A stretch of 64,000 nucleotides of DNA from Angiostrongylus vasorum (taxonomy: Eukaryota; Nematoda; Chromadorea; Rhabditida; Metastrongylidae). Shown in pieces: positions 34,700-45,431 of this stretch (positions within the stretch are counted from its first letter, which is position 1; every line of letters starts with the position of its first letter). The translations under genes were made by a program, and so were the position numbers. The notes beneath the pieces are model-generated. The model did not search any database. It saw only the letters and a program-made list of their open reading frames with translations, and was not told the origin of the DNA. The DNA lies in assembly GCA_018806985.1 (NCBI GenBank), contig JADANN010000446.1, forward strand, positions 310,001 to 374,000, read 5' to 3'.

Positions 34700-35214
34700 G
34701 GGAATGAGGCATAATACATGGGTATTTCCCTGGAAATAGTCGGCGTCAACCGATTCATCTTTATTATTTAAGAAACGCAATACTACGTATTCAGTGTAAA
34801 CCCTATTCTTGTATATATTCTTTTTCACCTGCCCTCCAACTTGATTGCCTTTCCACTTTTTTAAATTCAAATGATTGCTTGAAATATATATCATATGAAA
34901 ACTGAACAAGCAGTTAGCGTGTTTGAGAGGAGAAAAAAGGAGTAAACGACTTAGTTCGTAGGATCGTCGTAGCCGTCTCGGAGATGAGCAGACAACGGAA
35001 ATTATTGCCGACGTCGAAATTTTGTTAAACCGATGTGGCCTTTGTTCCAGTATTCTGACCGGGATCGGACAAAAGCAACAAAGAAAGCCGCAAATTTCAA
35101 TAGACGAATTCTGAAAACCACTATAATTTGCGATTGTTGAAATCTACTGCCAGTTTTTGGGAAGGCACTATCTAGTGGCTACGTGCTAATGAGTCTGATG
35201 GACTCAACCAACGA
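34700..35214. other. No gene recognised
   Basis: AT-rich flank between a SINE-C copy and the PLE dimer. Nothing further recognised. Confidence 0.45.
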
Positions 35215-35261
35215 ATGCTATTCATTCAAAAAAACCGACTTTCTATAAACCACGGCATAGA

Positions 35262-37085
35262 TAGTTGATATAGTTATTTATATGATCTTATAAATTGACC
35301 TTCTTTAGCTGATGCGAGGTTGGTATAGGTCTTCATTGTCGTTGTCGCTGTTGTTGGTGTTGTAGGTCGACGGCTGACGTTTCGGCGAATTCGCCTTCCC
35401 CAGAGCCTGGACGTATTTGATATTAGAATACTCTAATTATTCGGTGGACAAGGCTAAAGTATTAGTGGAAATCAAAGTTTTAAATAGATGGTGGTTTAGG
35501 ATGCTACAGCCAAACTGAAAGGCTACTCACCGTGATGTAGCGAGTGGGACTGGCCCACGCGTTGTTCACGTGGGGTCGCGAGCACGACACACCCCAGGGT
35601 CAAATTATCATTTTAAAATAGGACGCCAGGTCACGTGTGGTAGTGAGGGATTCGTCTTTCCGGTTCATCTTTGGATTTTCGAAATTTATCCAAAACGCTT
35701 TAAGAGTTTTGCGCGTTGATGTTTTCGATTCGTGCGCTAGGACCCGTATAGTCACTTCAAAATCATCGCCGTTGTGCTTTTGTGCCCTATGCGTACCCTA
35801 GAGGAGTGTTTTGATGAATCTAAACTTTCCCATCTAGACGTTCTTTTATGCGGACACAAAAGTGGTCTACCCGTTTCCCCCAATATATTACTCACCGCAT
35901 GCGTTACATGAGATCAAGTGTATTATACCTGAACTCATGCAATCCCTGTCTCTCCCGTTAGGACAGATCATACAGTTTTCTGAGCTCCACAAACGATCAT
36001 AGAGACGGTTGCGAACTAACTGACGGCGTAGGGTACTGGGTGGGATGTCAATAATCATTATATAATTTTTCAAGACCACTTTTTTCTTAAGCATCTCTAA
36101 TGGCGTAACTTATTTCATTTGATATGAAGGGTAGCTTAAAAGCGATCTTACTTACGTCCGAAACATGATTTTGGGGAACTACCCCACGATTTTGTCTAAC
36201 CCGAGTGGCTTCTACGTCTTAGCCATTGAAAATGGCAAATTTTCGTGCCAGATTTTGCGATTCCTTCCTTTCCTCTTCTCCTGTGCACATATTTTTAGCC
36301 GTACGGTACATGTTTTTGATAAGTGCTTTTTCCATGTGTGAAGGATGAGAGGAGAGGTGGTGAACTAGTATGTTCTTACTACTTGGCCTACGGTACCATG
36401 TTGTTATATATAACAACTTTCTGAGAGCTTTATTTGGATGTTTTAGAATGGAAGCCAGTTTTCGGTTGGTTTTTTCTCGTGTAAATTTTATATACTCTGA
36501 CTGTCGCTTTAACAATTCAAAGCACTCATCCGTCTGTTCTTGTGTGGAACAGACAATGAAGCAGTCGTCTATGTATCGAGAGTAGAGTAAGGGTCGGTGG
36601 TCGAGAACTGGAGCTTCCACCTTAGACATGAAAGCGATGGCAAGGCTTGGTGCTAATCGCTCTCCCATGGCCTACCCTCTAATTTGTGCAAAATATTTTC
36701 CAGACCACCCGAAGATTGAACAACTAAGACACTGTTTTAAGAGAGTCATTAGTTGCACAATCGACAAGCCGTACATTTTTATTTTCTTTTCGTGCTCTAC
36801 CAGCAACTCGAGAATGGCTTGCATTGCTGATTCATTCGACGCGTTGGTATAAACATCGAATGACTCCATTACATGCGTGCAGTTTGATTGCGCGCACCTG
36901 GTCTAGAAATATTTTGGTGTTAAGTGGACGGGTTGGAATGAATTTTAGCAACTGGGTCAGGACAAGGTTTAGGAACCATGTTATTCTATCCGTTGGCCCG
37001 CCTATACAACTGATGATAGGTCTAACTTTAAATGATGATGGGTTCGTTGGTGTAATATTATCAGTTGAAGTAAGCTTATGTGTTT
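35262..37085 (-). pseudogene. Penelope-like element, minus copy (RT, linker, GIY-YIG, hammerhead)
   Basis: Minus-strand coding order: FKVRPIISCIGGPTDRITWF and RPLNTKIFLDQVRAIKL (RT N-terminal half, about 37060-36880), ESFDVYTNASNESAM (about 36870), GLSIVQLMTLLKQ, then MGERLAPSLAIAFMSKVEAP and SRYIDDCFIV, the RT active site with YIDD (about 36580). A lysine-rich linker, LRRQLVRNRLYDRL with ENCMICPNGRDRDC (zinc-finger-like cysteines) and SSGIIHLISCNACGE follow. The GIY-YIG domain is cut by a stop directly after NACGE (about 35885). At least one other frame break separates 36219 from 36094. The protein would use RT to copy its RNA at a nick made by the endonuclease. Confidence 0.9.
35372..35407 (-). 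ncRNA. hammerhead ribozyme-like core, minus PLE copy
   Basis: Minus strand: GGCT stem I, CTGGGGA (A6 replaced by G), extra A, GGCGAATTCGCC stem II, GAAA, CGTC, AGCC closing stem I. The palindromic ACGT stem III is intact. The A6 change in the catalytic box should impair activity. Confidence 0.6.
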
Positions 37086-37095
37086 GTAGATGTCA

Positions 37096-38605
37096 TATGC
37101 ACGGCTTGTCGATTGCGCAACTAATGACTCTCTTGAAACAGTGTCTTGGTTGTTCAAGCTTCAGGTGGTCTGAAAAATATTTTTCACAAATTAGAGGGAT
37201 GGCAATGGGACAGCGTTTAGCACCAACCCTTGCCATCGCTTTCATGTCTGAGGTGGAAGCTCCAGTTCTCGACCACCGACCCTTACTCTGCTGTCGATAC
37301 ATAGACGACTGCTTCTCGTCTGTTCCACACAAGAACAGATGGATGAGTGCTTTGAATTGTTAAACTGACAGTCAGAGTAAAAAAAATTTTTCACGAGAAA
37401 AAACCAATCGAAAACTGGCTTCCATTCCTAAACATCCAAATAAAGCTCTCAGAAAGTGGCTATGTAACAAAATGGTATCGTAAGCCAAGTAGTAAGAACA
37501 TACTAGTTCACTACCTCTCCTCTCATCCTTCACACATCAAAAAGCACTTATCAAAAAACATGTACCGTACGGCTAAAAAATATGTGCACAGGAGAAGAGG
37601 AAAGGAAGGAATCGCAAAATCTGGCACGAAAATTTGCCATTTCCAATGGTTACGACGTAGAAGCCACTCGGGTTAGACAAAAACGTAGGGTGGTATCCCA
37701 AAATAATGTTTCGGACTTAAGTAAGATCCCTTTTAAGATACCCTTCATGTCAAATGAAATAAGTAACGCCATTAAGCGATGCTTTAAAAAAAGTGGTCTT
37801 GAAAATTATATAACGATTATTGACATCCCACACTATACCCTACGCCGTCAGTTAGTTCGCAACCGTTCTATGATCGTTTGTGCAGCTCAGAAAACTGTAT
37901 GATCTGTCCTAACGGGAGAGACAGGGGATTGCATGAGTTCAGGTATAATACACTTGATCTCATGTAACGCATGCGGTGAGGAATATATTGGGGAAACGGG
38001 TAGACCACATTTGTGTCCGCATAAAAGAACATCTAGAAGGGAAAGTTAAAATTCGTCAAAACACTCCTCTAAGTACGCATAAGGCAGAAAAAGCACAGCG
38101 GCGATGAATTTGAAGTGACTGTATGGATCCTAGCGCACGAGTCGAAAATATCAACGCGCAAAAACTCTTGAAGCGTTTTGGATAAATTTCAAAAATTCCA
38201 AAGATGAACCGGAAAGACGAATGCCTCACTATCACACGTGACCTGGCGCGCCATTTCAAAATGATATTTTGACCCCGGGGTGTGTCGTGCTCGCGACCCC
38301 ACGTAAACAACGCGTGGCCAGTCCCACTCGTAACATAACGGTGACTATCCTTCCAGTTTGACCATAGCATCTTAACCCACCATCTATTTAAAACTCTGAT
38401 CTTCATTAATACTTTAGCCTTTTCCACCGAATAATTAAAGTATTCTAATATAAAAATACGTCCAGGCTCTGAGGAAGGCGAAATCGCCGAAATGTCAGCC
38501 ATCGACCAACAACACCAACAACAGCGACAACGACAACGACAACGGAGACCTATACCAACCTCGCATCAGCTAAAGAAGATCAGTTTATAAGATCATATAA
38601 ATAAA
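37096..38605 (+). pseudogene. Penelope-like element, plus copy (RT, linker, GIY-YIG, hammerhead)
   Basis: Starts at HGLSIAQLMTLLKQCLG (37097), then MAMGQRLAPTLAIAFMSEVE and CRYIDDCF with the YIDD active site (about 37290-37315). Frame breaks directly after DCF and again in the linker (37360-37600). Then NGYDVEATRVRQKRRV, LRRQLVRNR, a short frameshift, and CMSSGIIHLISCNACGE followed by EYIGETGRPHLC, an unbroken GIY-YIG N-terminal half (about 37930-38010). C-terminal coding to about 38240. No single frame spans the element, so it is not autonomous. Confidence 0.9.
38465..38500 (+). ncRNA. hammerhead ribozyme-like core, plus PLE copy
   Basis: GGCT (38465-38468), perfect CTGAGGA (38469-38475), an extra A, stem II GGCG/CGCC with AAAT loop (38477-38488), GAAA (38489-38492), TGTC (38493-38496), AGCC (38497-38500). 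Predicted cleavage after 38496. The stem III palindrome ACGT is ATGT here. The extra A between the core box and stem II is seen in every copy checked. Confidence 0.65.
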
Positions 38606-38624
38606 TACATGCTATTCATTGCTA

Positions 38625-39560
38625 GGAAAGTGCAGAAAATGAAACTCTAGGGTTTTTCTTCTTCGGAAATGTTGCCCCAATCTATTGTTCTCAAGAAAAA
38701 AAGCTAAAGCGAGTCTCGTGCTTCACAGTCAACTGTTAATTCACGGCCGTGCTTGAAAAGCTCCATAGAGAAGTAACAAAAGAAGATCTCGAGGAAATAT
38801 GAGCTGCAGTACTGGGGAAACTTGAAGCTTCTGAAGTTGCAAAAAGCATGCAAAACACAAAGGACATACAGCTACTCTGAAAAAAGTTAGAGTATTGAAG
38901 TGATCGCAGACTGCGCACATACGAATTATGTACTTAATCTAGATGGATAGTTAAGAAGACCGCCCGCGCTTATATCAACCCGCGGCACTCCTTTATAGAG
39001 GCGACATGCTATCCTATTGGTGGAAAATCGTAACACCAGGATCGCGTTTGGGTGCAGAAAGAGGAACATCCATAAAATGAACAACTATCACTCAATCTTC
39101 TTACTGTCTGGCATCCATAAAATTTTCTCCTGACTTATCTTGAACCGGACTGGAAGAGCCACAGATGAGGAGGAGGCTAGTGAGCAGGCAGTATTTCAGA
39201 AAGTATTCGGCTCAATAAGGCACGTGCCTGCGACAACGAATTTCACTGAGTTATCGCAAAACTAGGAGTGATCGATATCTTTCACTTTTAGCCAATTAAG
39301 GAAGATCCATTGACTCAGTCTACGTAGTACTTGCTCAGTACACAAAGGTTCTTCATGAACTATATATAACAACTTTCCAACAAGAATTGATAGCGTTCTA
39401 TGCAACGTTAGTTGAAAACGCTCGATGCTGATTTTTTCGAGAACTGAGAATATTTCCTGCATCAGAGGCAATCTTAGATATTGGAAACTTTGAAGATTCA
39501 CACTGTAGGCTTTGTTTTGGAAGAGATGGTTGACTCTAAACTATTTCCCGTGGCTTACCA
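38625..39560. other. No gene; possible old SINE-C piece
   Basis: 39105-39190 (TTTTCTCCTGACTTATC...GGAGGAGGCTAGTGAGC) weakly follows the minus-strand central domain of SINE-C. The rest is unassigned. Confidence 0.35.
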
Positions 39561-39575
39561 ACATATCAAGTCAGT

Positions 39576-40053
39576 CTGCGGTGGGGAACGAACGCGCTAT
39601 TGCCCTTTCCGGTAAGTAGCGCACTCACCACCACACCATGCGGGTCCTTCGTTTCGCCTGTCTCTCAACTAGTTCTATTGATCTTTTGCCATCAGCAATC
39701 ACCCGTCAGCGGGATTGATCTGGGAAGCCCAAATAGGCAATGAACCCAGTTAAGCTGAGGCTGCAGTTATAATCACAATTTTGACTTATTATTTACTGCC
39801 TACTCTTTTTAGCGGCAGGGTATGTACTGCGAAATATAACTTTAATGATGCTGAGATATGAGACGAAAGACCCGCATGGTGTGGTGGTGAGCGCGCTACT
39901 CCCCGGAAAGGATAATAGCGCGTTCGTTCCCCACCGCAGACACCTGCTGTCCGGAGTTTTGCAAATATCTCAGCATCATTAAAGTTATATTTCGCAGAAC
40001 ATACCCTGCTGCTAAAAAGAGTAGGCAGTAAATAATAAGTCGAAATTGTGATT
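39576..40053. mobile_element. SINE-B inverted dimer with 13-bp target duplication
   Basis: A minus SINE-B unit (39576-39858, including head and 5' module) is joined to a plus unit (39860-40053). The 3' modules form a 90-bp inverted repeat (39770-39858 against 39967-40056). The whole is bounded by perfect ATATCAAGTCAGT at 39563-39575 and 40054-40066. Heads: ATGGTGTGGTGGTGAG with GTTCGTTCCCC in both units. Confidence 0.85.
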
Positions 40054-40189
40054 ATATCAAGTCAGTAATTCTATTTTTCGAGATATGTTTGGTAGAAATT
40101 TGTCAAAAGTCCTAAATAACCAATTCAACAGCGCGTGTGGTACTTAAAAATTAATATTGTTTTCATTAAATATTTTAGTCTTTTTGCAC

Positions 40190-40545
40190 CATCGTTTTTA
40201 TGTCTTATTGAGCAGATCCCGGCATTTCTTGTAATCGTTTCCACGATTCAATTATCCACGAACGTCTTCGAACTTTTCATGTGTGCGTTTGTTTGGTGCT
40301 CGAGGACTGCGGTCTTCTTTATGAATTTCGTTGAATGCTTGTCTAATCGATTCCAGCTGGAGAACTGGGATGGTGGAGCCATGACGTTCGCATTTGGATT
40401 GCATGAACTCAACTGTTCCCAAACAAGTAAAGTATGAATTGCCTGATCGCGTAGGGATGACAGGATTGGTGACCCTGTGGCGAGATCGAATCAACACCGT
40501 GTTCGTGATGAACGCGTCACTTCTACTGCGCTACAAGCCCCAGTT
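40190..40545 (-). mobile_element. SINE-C, diverged full-length copy
   Basis: Plus text ATTATCCACGAACGTCTTCG, GAATGCTTGTCTAATCG, CAAGTAAAGTATGAATTGCC, GAGATCGAATCAACACC and GATGAACGCGTCACTTCTAC matches the minus-oriented family in order, including box B and box A. Frames of 81-100 codons here are repeat by-products. Confidence 0.7.
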
Positions 40546-40559
40546 GGTTTAATAAAAGC

Positions 40560-40832
40560 TAAAAAACCCCTTGGCATCGATCAATCCCCTGAGGGATGCG
40601 CCATGCATTCGACTTCATTAAATATCGTTGGAGGTGACTGAATGCATATCTGGGCTTTACAAAGACTCGCAGTGACCTGCCAATGTATCGTGTCAGTGCT
40701 GCTATCCTTCCAGACAAGTTTGGTGCCAATTTGCGGAAACTGGAGGAATGGAAGGCTTGGTGGGCCATGGGCGCGGGATCGATTCCACGTGTGTGTCGCA
40801 GAGCGCCTCCAACCATTGCGCCACACGCGCCG
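40560..40832 (-). mobile_element. SINE-A, full-length copy
   Basis: Minus strand: GGCGCGTGTGGCGCAATGG head, GGAATCGATCCCGCGCCC box B, central domain, GCATCCCTCAGGGGATTGATC 3' end. Abuts the SINE-C copy ending at 40545, so the two insertions are adjacent. Confidence 0.9.
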
Positions 40833-41139
40833 TTAAGTGATTTAATACTTCTATAAAATAAAGCTTTATAAGAAGCTTTTTTATTTTGGCCCTTTCAAAA
40901 AATGAACTATACAAGAAATATTTTATAGGATAATATTATAAAATGTGAGGTTTGCAACGGTCAGAAAACTGTTTTTCATATTTTCTCTTACTTTTGTTTC
41001 AGTATGTAAAGTTAAAAAGGAACTATGACGTGCTGAACTAAATTTAGCAGTAGTTACTTATTTGATCTAAATGCATTGTGCTCCATGCATGTCAGTGCTA
41101 TGTCTTAGCACTGACTATATGAGATGAGTCCGATAAAGC

Positions 41140-42045
41140 TGTGCTATCTTGAAGAAATTATTTATAGTCACTCTTGAGAATGCCATGAGAAAAACTGAAA
41201 TGGGATAAGATGAAATGAAAGTCGATGGTTGGCAGCTAAATCTTCTTTGCCTTGCCGATGATATCGCTCTTATAACATCAAGCATTATGCATGCGGAATA
41301 AATGAGTGCTACAGCGTTTGTGGGAAAACTGCTATCTATTTGAATCTTAAGAAAATAAGATGCTTGTGAGAAACGGATTCGTTTTTGATGCTTCTTAACG
41401 CCTAACGGATATCCCTGAATGTTCCAAGGTTGGGTATCTGGATAGAGGATTCGACGTGGTGGATAAATTAGCTCTGAGCCCGGACATGAAGAAATGAGCG
41501 AGTTGGAGAGCGTGAAAAACCATCGAGGTTGTTGCAAAAATGAAAGCGAAGAGCGGAATTCATGCATCTTTCTGACATCTCTGAGATTTTGGCTCTATCC
41601 CAACTGAATGAATTATCACTCTATCGAAAGGACGCTCAATTGAGGGGTTGGTGCTATGAATATCCAGTTTAATGCCCAAAATAGAGAAAACCTGAAGTTT
41701 CACGACTGGTCTTGGAGCAAAGATCAGAGTTGCTAACGCATTCACCAAGATTTCGATAACTAGGTGTGCTGCTCATGTGATGAGTCTCGACGAATACCGT
41801 TAGAAAAGACGTGTTTATCATAATACGAGGTTCCAAGGGTTATTAAGTGTACGGAAAGAAGACCACAAAAACAGTCAGACTTTTTCACGAAGGTCGCAGA
41901 AGAAAAACGAAGTGTTCATCAATTCTTCAGAACGTACAGACTCCACTGAGTCACTCTTCAACGCAACAAGGTGAAATGCAGACCTTGCTGATACTGGCCG
42001 TGGTCACCCAACGGTCATTTGACGTGATCACATAGGAATTAAACA
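41140..42045 (+). pseudogene. RTE-type LINE, C-terminal half of the reverse transcriptase ORF
   Basis: Degenerate translation in several frames: KKLFIVTLENAMRK, VDGWQLNLLCLADDIALIT (the FADD catalytic box, here LADD), YLDRG-like stretch near 41440, KIRVANAFTKISITRCAAHV (counterpart of KIRDA..KxSKIRWAGHV), GRPQKQSDFFTKV (counterpart of GRPxxRWSDFF) and a C-terminal stretch to about 42030. This order is characteristic of nematode RTE elements. Multiple stops and frameshifts. The 150-codon minus frame 41115-41567 is antisense to it. Confidence 0.85.
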
Positions 42046-42049
42046 AACA

Positions 42050-43830
42050 TATATATGATTAATACAAGAAAAAAAACGAAAGTGGGTTAGTTCGTGGAAT
42101 GGCCGTTGTAGCGTTGGAAAGATGTAGACAACAAAATTTGTAGCCAAAGTTTCGCACAATGCTGTGACAACCGAGTTTCGAGAAATAGGCGTCACCTACG
42201 GGAATGTGGAACGAATGTTCAAGGATGCTGTGTTGGTGAATTTTGAGCATGGGAACACTTTTAAGTCTTAACATTTTTCCAGACAATTGAGATCGAAGTC
42301 ATAACATCCTTGAATCCAAGAAGAGACACATTTGTGTGAGTTGTCCCCGTTGATTTGGTTACACATGGGAAACAGGACTTTTTGACTTAAAAGATTTCCT
42401 GTCTAACTGCTTTCCACTGAAAACTCTGGACATGAGTAGTTCTACTTTTTGAATCTAATTTTCTTAGAATTTCTTTAATTTGCAGCGAAGCGATCAGTGA
42501 TTACTTGATGCAATATGAACCCTCGTTTCAAAGAGCTTAGAAACTCATAGAAGATTTTTTGCAGTAACCTATCAATATATTTGGATCTGCAAGAAGCTAA
42601 AAGCAAAATTTTTTACTCTCATTCTACTTTGTTTTTGAACTATGGAATGAATAGTTGCCGATTTGGACGGCCATTATGGAAAATGTAGTTCACCCTTGAG
42701 TCTTCAGAGGAGGACGTTCATTCGTTTTTTGATGGTAATCACAGTCAACCACTGTGTCCAGGTGCTCCAACTGTGTTGACTTCCTTTGAGAAGTCAACGT
42801 GAGGAACGAGTAAGTGCTACAGAGCAGCAGGAAAAGAGCATCCTAAGTTGACTGCAAAGTGTCTACGATGTAGTGAAAAGAGCTGCATGGTCCAGCACAT
42901 TCCCTCTACCTTCCTTGACCGCGCTCCATTATAATATGGGTTTTAGTTGGTGTCAACGTGGCAATGTAAGGAGCGACTCTTTCTCAAAAAAACCCCCAGC
43001 TAAGATCAAACATATGCCAAGAGTCCGACGAGTTTTCTACTCTTCGGTTCTCGTCAAAAATACAAGGAATGTCATCGAATCAAAGTCTTGTGCTCTTTGT
43101 GTCACTTATCCCACTTTGGAGACTAATATCAGCCAGAAAAGTTAGCTCTTACGACTGAACTACATCAGGAAAACTTCGCTCTGACAATCTACATATTCTG
43201 TTCTGTATATTTTTTTACACTTTGAAAGTTTTTACAGAAGAGAACTAATTCATATTTGTTATTTTTTCTATCGTGTTATGGTATTTCTTTCTGCCATTTT
43301 TTTCTGCGAACTCATCATCATCCCACCCCCAATACCTGAGATCCTATATAGCACACCTTAGGTTGATAACGTGGGCGGAAAAGTGATCATGCAGTTGCCT
43401 TAAGACATAGGTGAATTCAAGAGAAGAGTCATATGTTTCGGCTTCGTAGGTTTTGCTTATTCGTTTTACCCCGCAGATGCCTCTTCATATGTGTTGATTG
43501 TATACTTGCACAAATTCTACGAATAGCCTTCTATCGTTTGAGTGGGAGTCGTTGTGGAAGCGGTTCGTGATGACCTTCAATTTCCAGATGAGTTTAACGT
43601 TTACTAAAAAGAAAGCTTGGTAAGCTATGCATGCAGCAAGTTGTTAGAGGAAGACTACGCACTTCTTCATCAAAATAATAAGGCCTTAATCTCACAGCAT
43701 GAGCCTCCAGCAAGCAAAGTCTACTGGTCATCTTTTACCTGAGTAGCCAGTGCACCGGAAAAACAAGCTCTGACCTTGATGGCATCCGTTTGAATTTATG
43801 TAAATGAAAGCGATTTTTGCTCTCTCTTGC
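42050..43830. other. 1.8 kb without a supported gene
   Basis: The 90-codon plus frame 42873-43145 has no recognised motif. A short palindrome (GTTGACTTC...GAAGTCAAC, 42777-42800) is present. No repeat family recognised. Confidence 0.4.
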
Positions 43831-43831
43831 G

Positions 43832-44215
43832 CTGTGGTATGGGCAGGATAAAACAGCGGTAGTGATGTCTGTTATCACGAGCATGGTGCTAGCTCGATTC
43901 TGCTGCGGGCCAACCCAACCTCTCATCCCTCCGGGGGTCGGGAAATGGTACCGGACTTGTCGGGAAAAAACACCCTACAATCGAAATGGGAACGCTGCAG
44001 CCCGGCTATGTCAAGAGTCCAGGGAGAACTGGTCGACCTGCATTCTAAGACACTCAAGATGAAATGGAAGTCCTCAAGCAGCAACCGAAGCCACACGTAA
44101 AATTTGGAAGATCTTCGTGGACAGTGGATGCGAGGAAACGAATTGGATGTGAGAAGTGCTGGGATCCACACAGTGGACTTGAAGACGGATTAGACGAAAT
44201 AAAAAAATAAAAAAA
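43832..44215 (+). mobile_element. SINE-C, full-length copy
   Basis: Head with AGCGGTAGTGATGTCTG, box B CTAGCTCGATTCTGC, central domain (CCTCTCATCCCTCCGG, GGTCGGGAAATGGTACCGG), 3' domain with GATGAAATGGAAGTCCTC and an A-rich tail at 44188-44218. Opposite orientation to the copy at 34321-34695. Confidence 0.85.
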
Positions 44216-44219
44216 AAAA

Positions 44220-45430
44220 TTACTAGCATTATGGCGACTAAATATTGTTCTTTAGCAGGACATTATTTGCTAATCGAGCTACAACTTCTTTATTAATTGA
44301 TGGGTAATAGTTGGTGACAGTGTTTTATGAAACTAGTTTTGTTTTGGTTCACAATAAATTGACAATATATTGATTATCCAAAGGCTAACACGAAATTCTT
44401 GGATAGATTTATTTCCGTTGATATTTGTGTGGTACTACTCACAATCATCAAGACCACACTGATTCGATTCGAGTATCTACCAGACATCCAGTCTCCGGCG
44501 ATGTCGTGTTATTCTATTCCGGCTCGAGTTGTATTAAGTAGAGTAGGATACGAATGAAGAAACGTCGCGTTTGATGGCAACGATTTTCTTTCCACAAGGA
44601 AGAAACGGAGAGTTATAGGGAGCCTTGACGAAAGGATCTCTTCCGCCCCGTCATGATGGGTAGCGAATTCATGCACAACAAATCTTATGCATGATGCAAT
44701 CATTGTGAAATAAACATCCTTCTACTGTCAGCGAGGATCCCATCGTCTAATTGAAGTATTATTTGTTGGTCTTCATGCTCTTGATTTAACGCTTCCCCAT
44801 CTAAAATCTTTTGTTGCATGCAGCTTATGGAGGCCTGGAGCCATCAAATCGTAAATTATTATTACAATTAGATATAGATACGTTATGAATCACTCGCTTT
44901 AATTGGTGCTAATAACGTCCGTCACGACTTTAGGTGTTCTCATTGTCCAGTTGTTTCCTCATTGCTCGAGCTGACAAATCTACAAAATCGTCAAGTCTGA
45001 TGGATGTTAAAACTGGTTTCTACACGAAAAGGTATTTTTGATTCCATCGGTCGGTGAAAACTAAGTCGTGGCAAGCATGAAGGGCTTTTAAATGAAATAA
45101 GAGAGTCTTTTATGCCAAAAAAAATGTTTGCAGGGAGTTGGTTGTTTTATAGTTACAGTTACCTCTACCTCTGATCATCGTGAAGTAAGGTGGCAGTGGT
45201 GAAGTATGGTGATGATTTTTGAGCCTTTTTTCATTGTTTTCCACTTTGAAAAAATCTAACGCAGAAGTGATTCCGACTTCTAAGTCTTTAGATAAAAAAA
45301 ACCTTTGTGATCATTCGATTGACTAATCGGGAGTGATGCTTCGGCAAATTGACACGTCAAGAACAGAGAATCATAAAAGGGATAAAAAAGGGATAAAAAA
45401 GGAATAAAAACTCTTCTTGGTAAATTTATT
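44220..45430. other. No gene; short tandem repeat
   Basis: Contains three GGGATAAAAAA-like units at about 45379-45410, reminiscent of the SINE-A tail but without a SINE attached. It lies just downstream of the lysozyme stop codon. Confidence 0.45.
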
Positions 45431-45431
45431 A

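Larger units (their letters stand above)
35215..38620. mobile_element. head-to-head Penelope-like dimer with 12-bp direct repeats
   Basis: Two PLE copies in opposite orientation (35262-37085 minus, 37096-38605 plus) meet at about 37090. Homologous arms are 35262-36776 and 37096-38605. The minus copy has about 300 bp of extra RT N-terminal sequence that forms the loop. ATGCTATTCATT occurs at 35215-35226 and 38609-38620, consistent with a target duplication around the whole structure. On the left about 35 bp of non-arm sequence lies between the repeat and the arm; PLEs are known for short extra end segments. Confidence 0.75.

Noticed and set aside
34550..34909. 119-codon minus frame
   Set aside because: Begins outside but is mostly the head and central domain of a SINE-C copy.
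38056..38502. 148-codon minus frame
   Set aside because: Antisense to the C-terminal part and hammerhead end of the plus PLE copy.
41115..41567. 150-codon minus frame
   Set aside because: Antisense to an RTE reverse transcriptase recognised on plus by LADD and downstream motifs.
45379..45410. GGGATAAAAAA units as a SINE-A tail
   Set aside because: No SINE-A 3' end is attached on either side. Called a simple repeat only.
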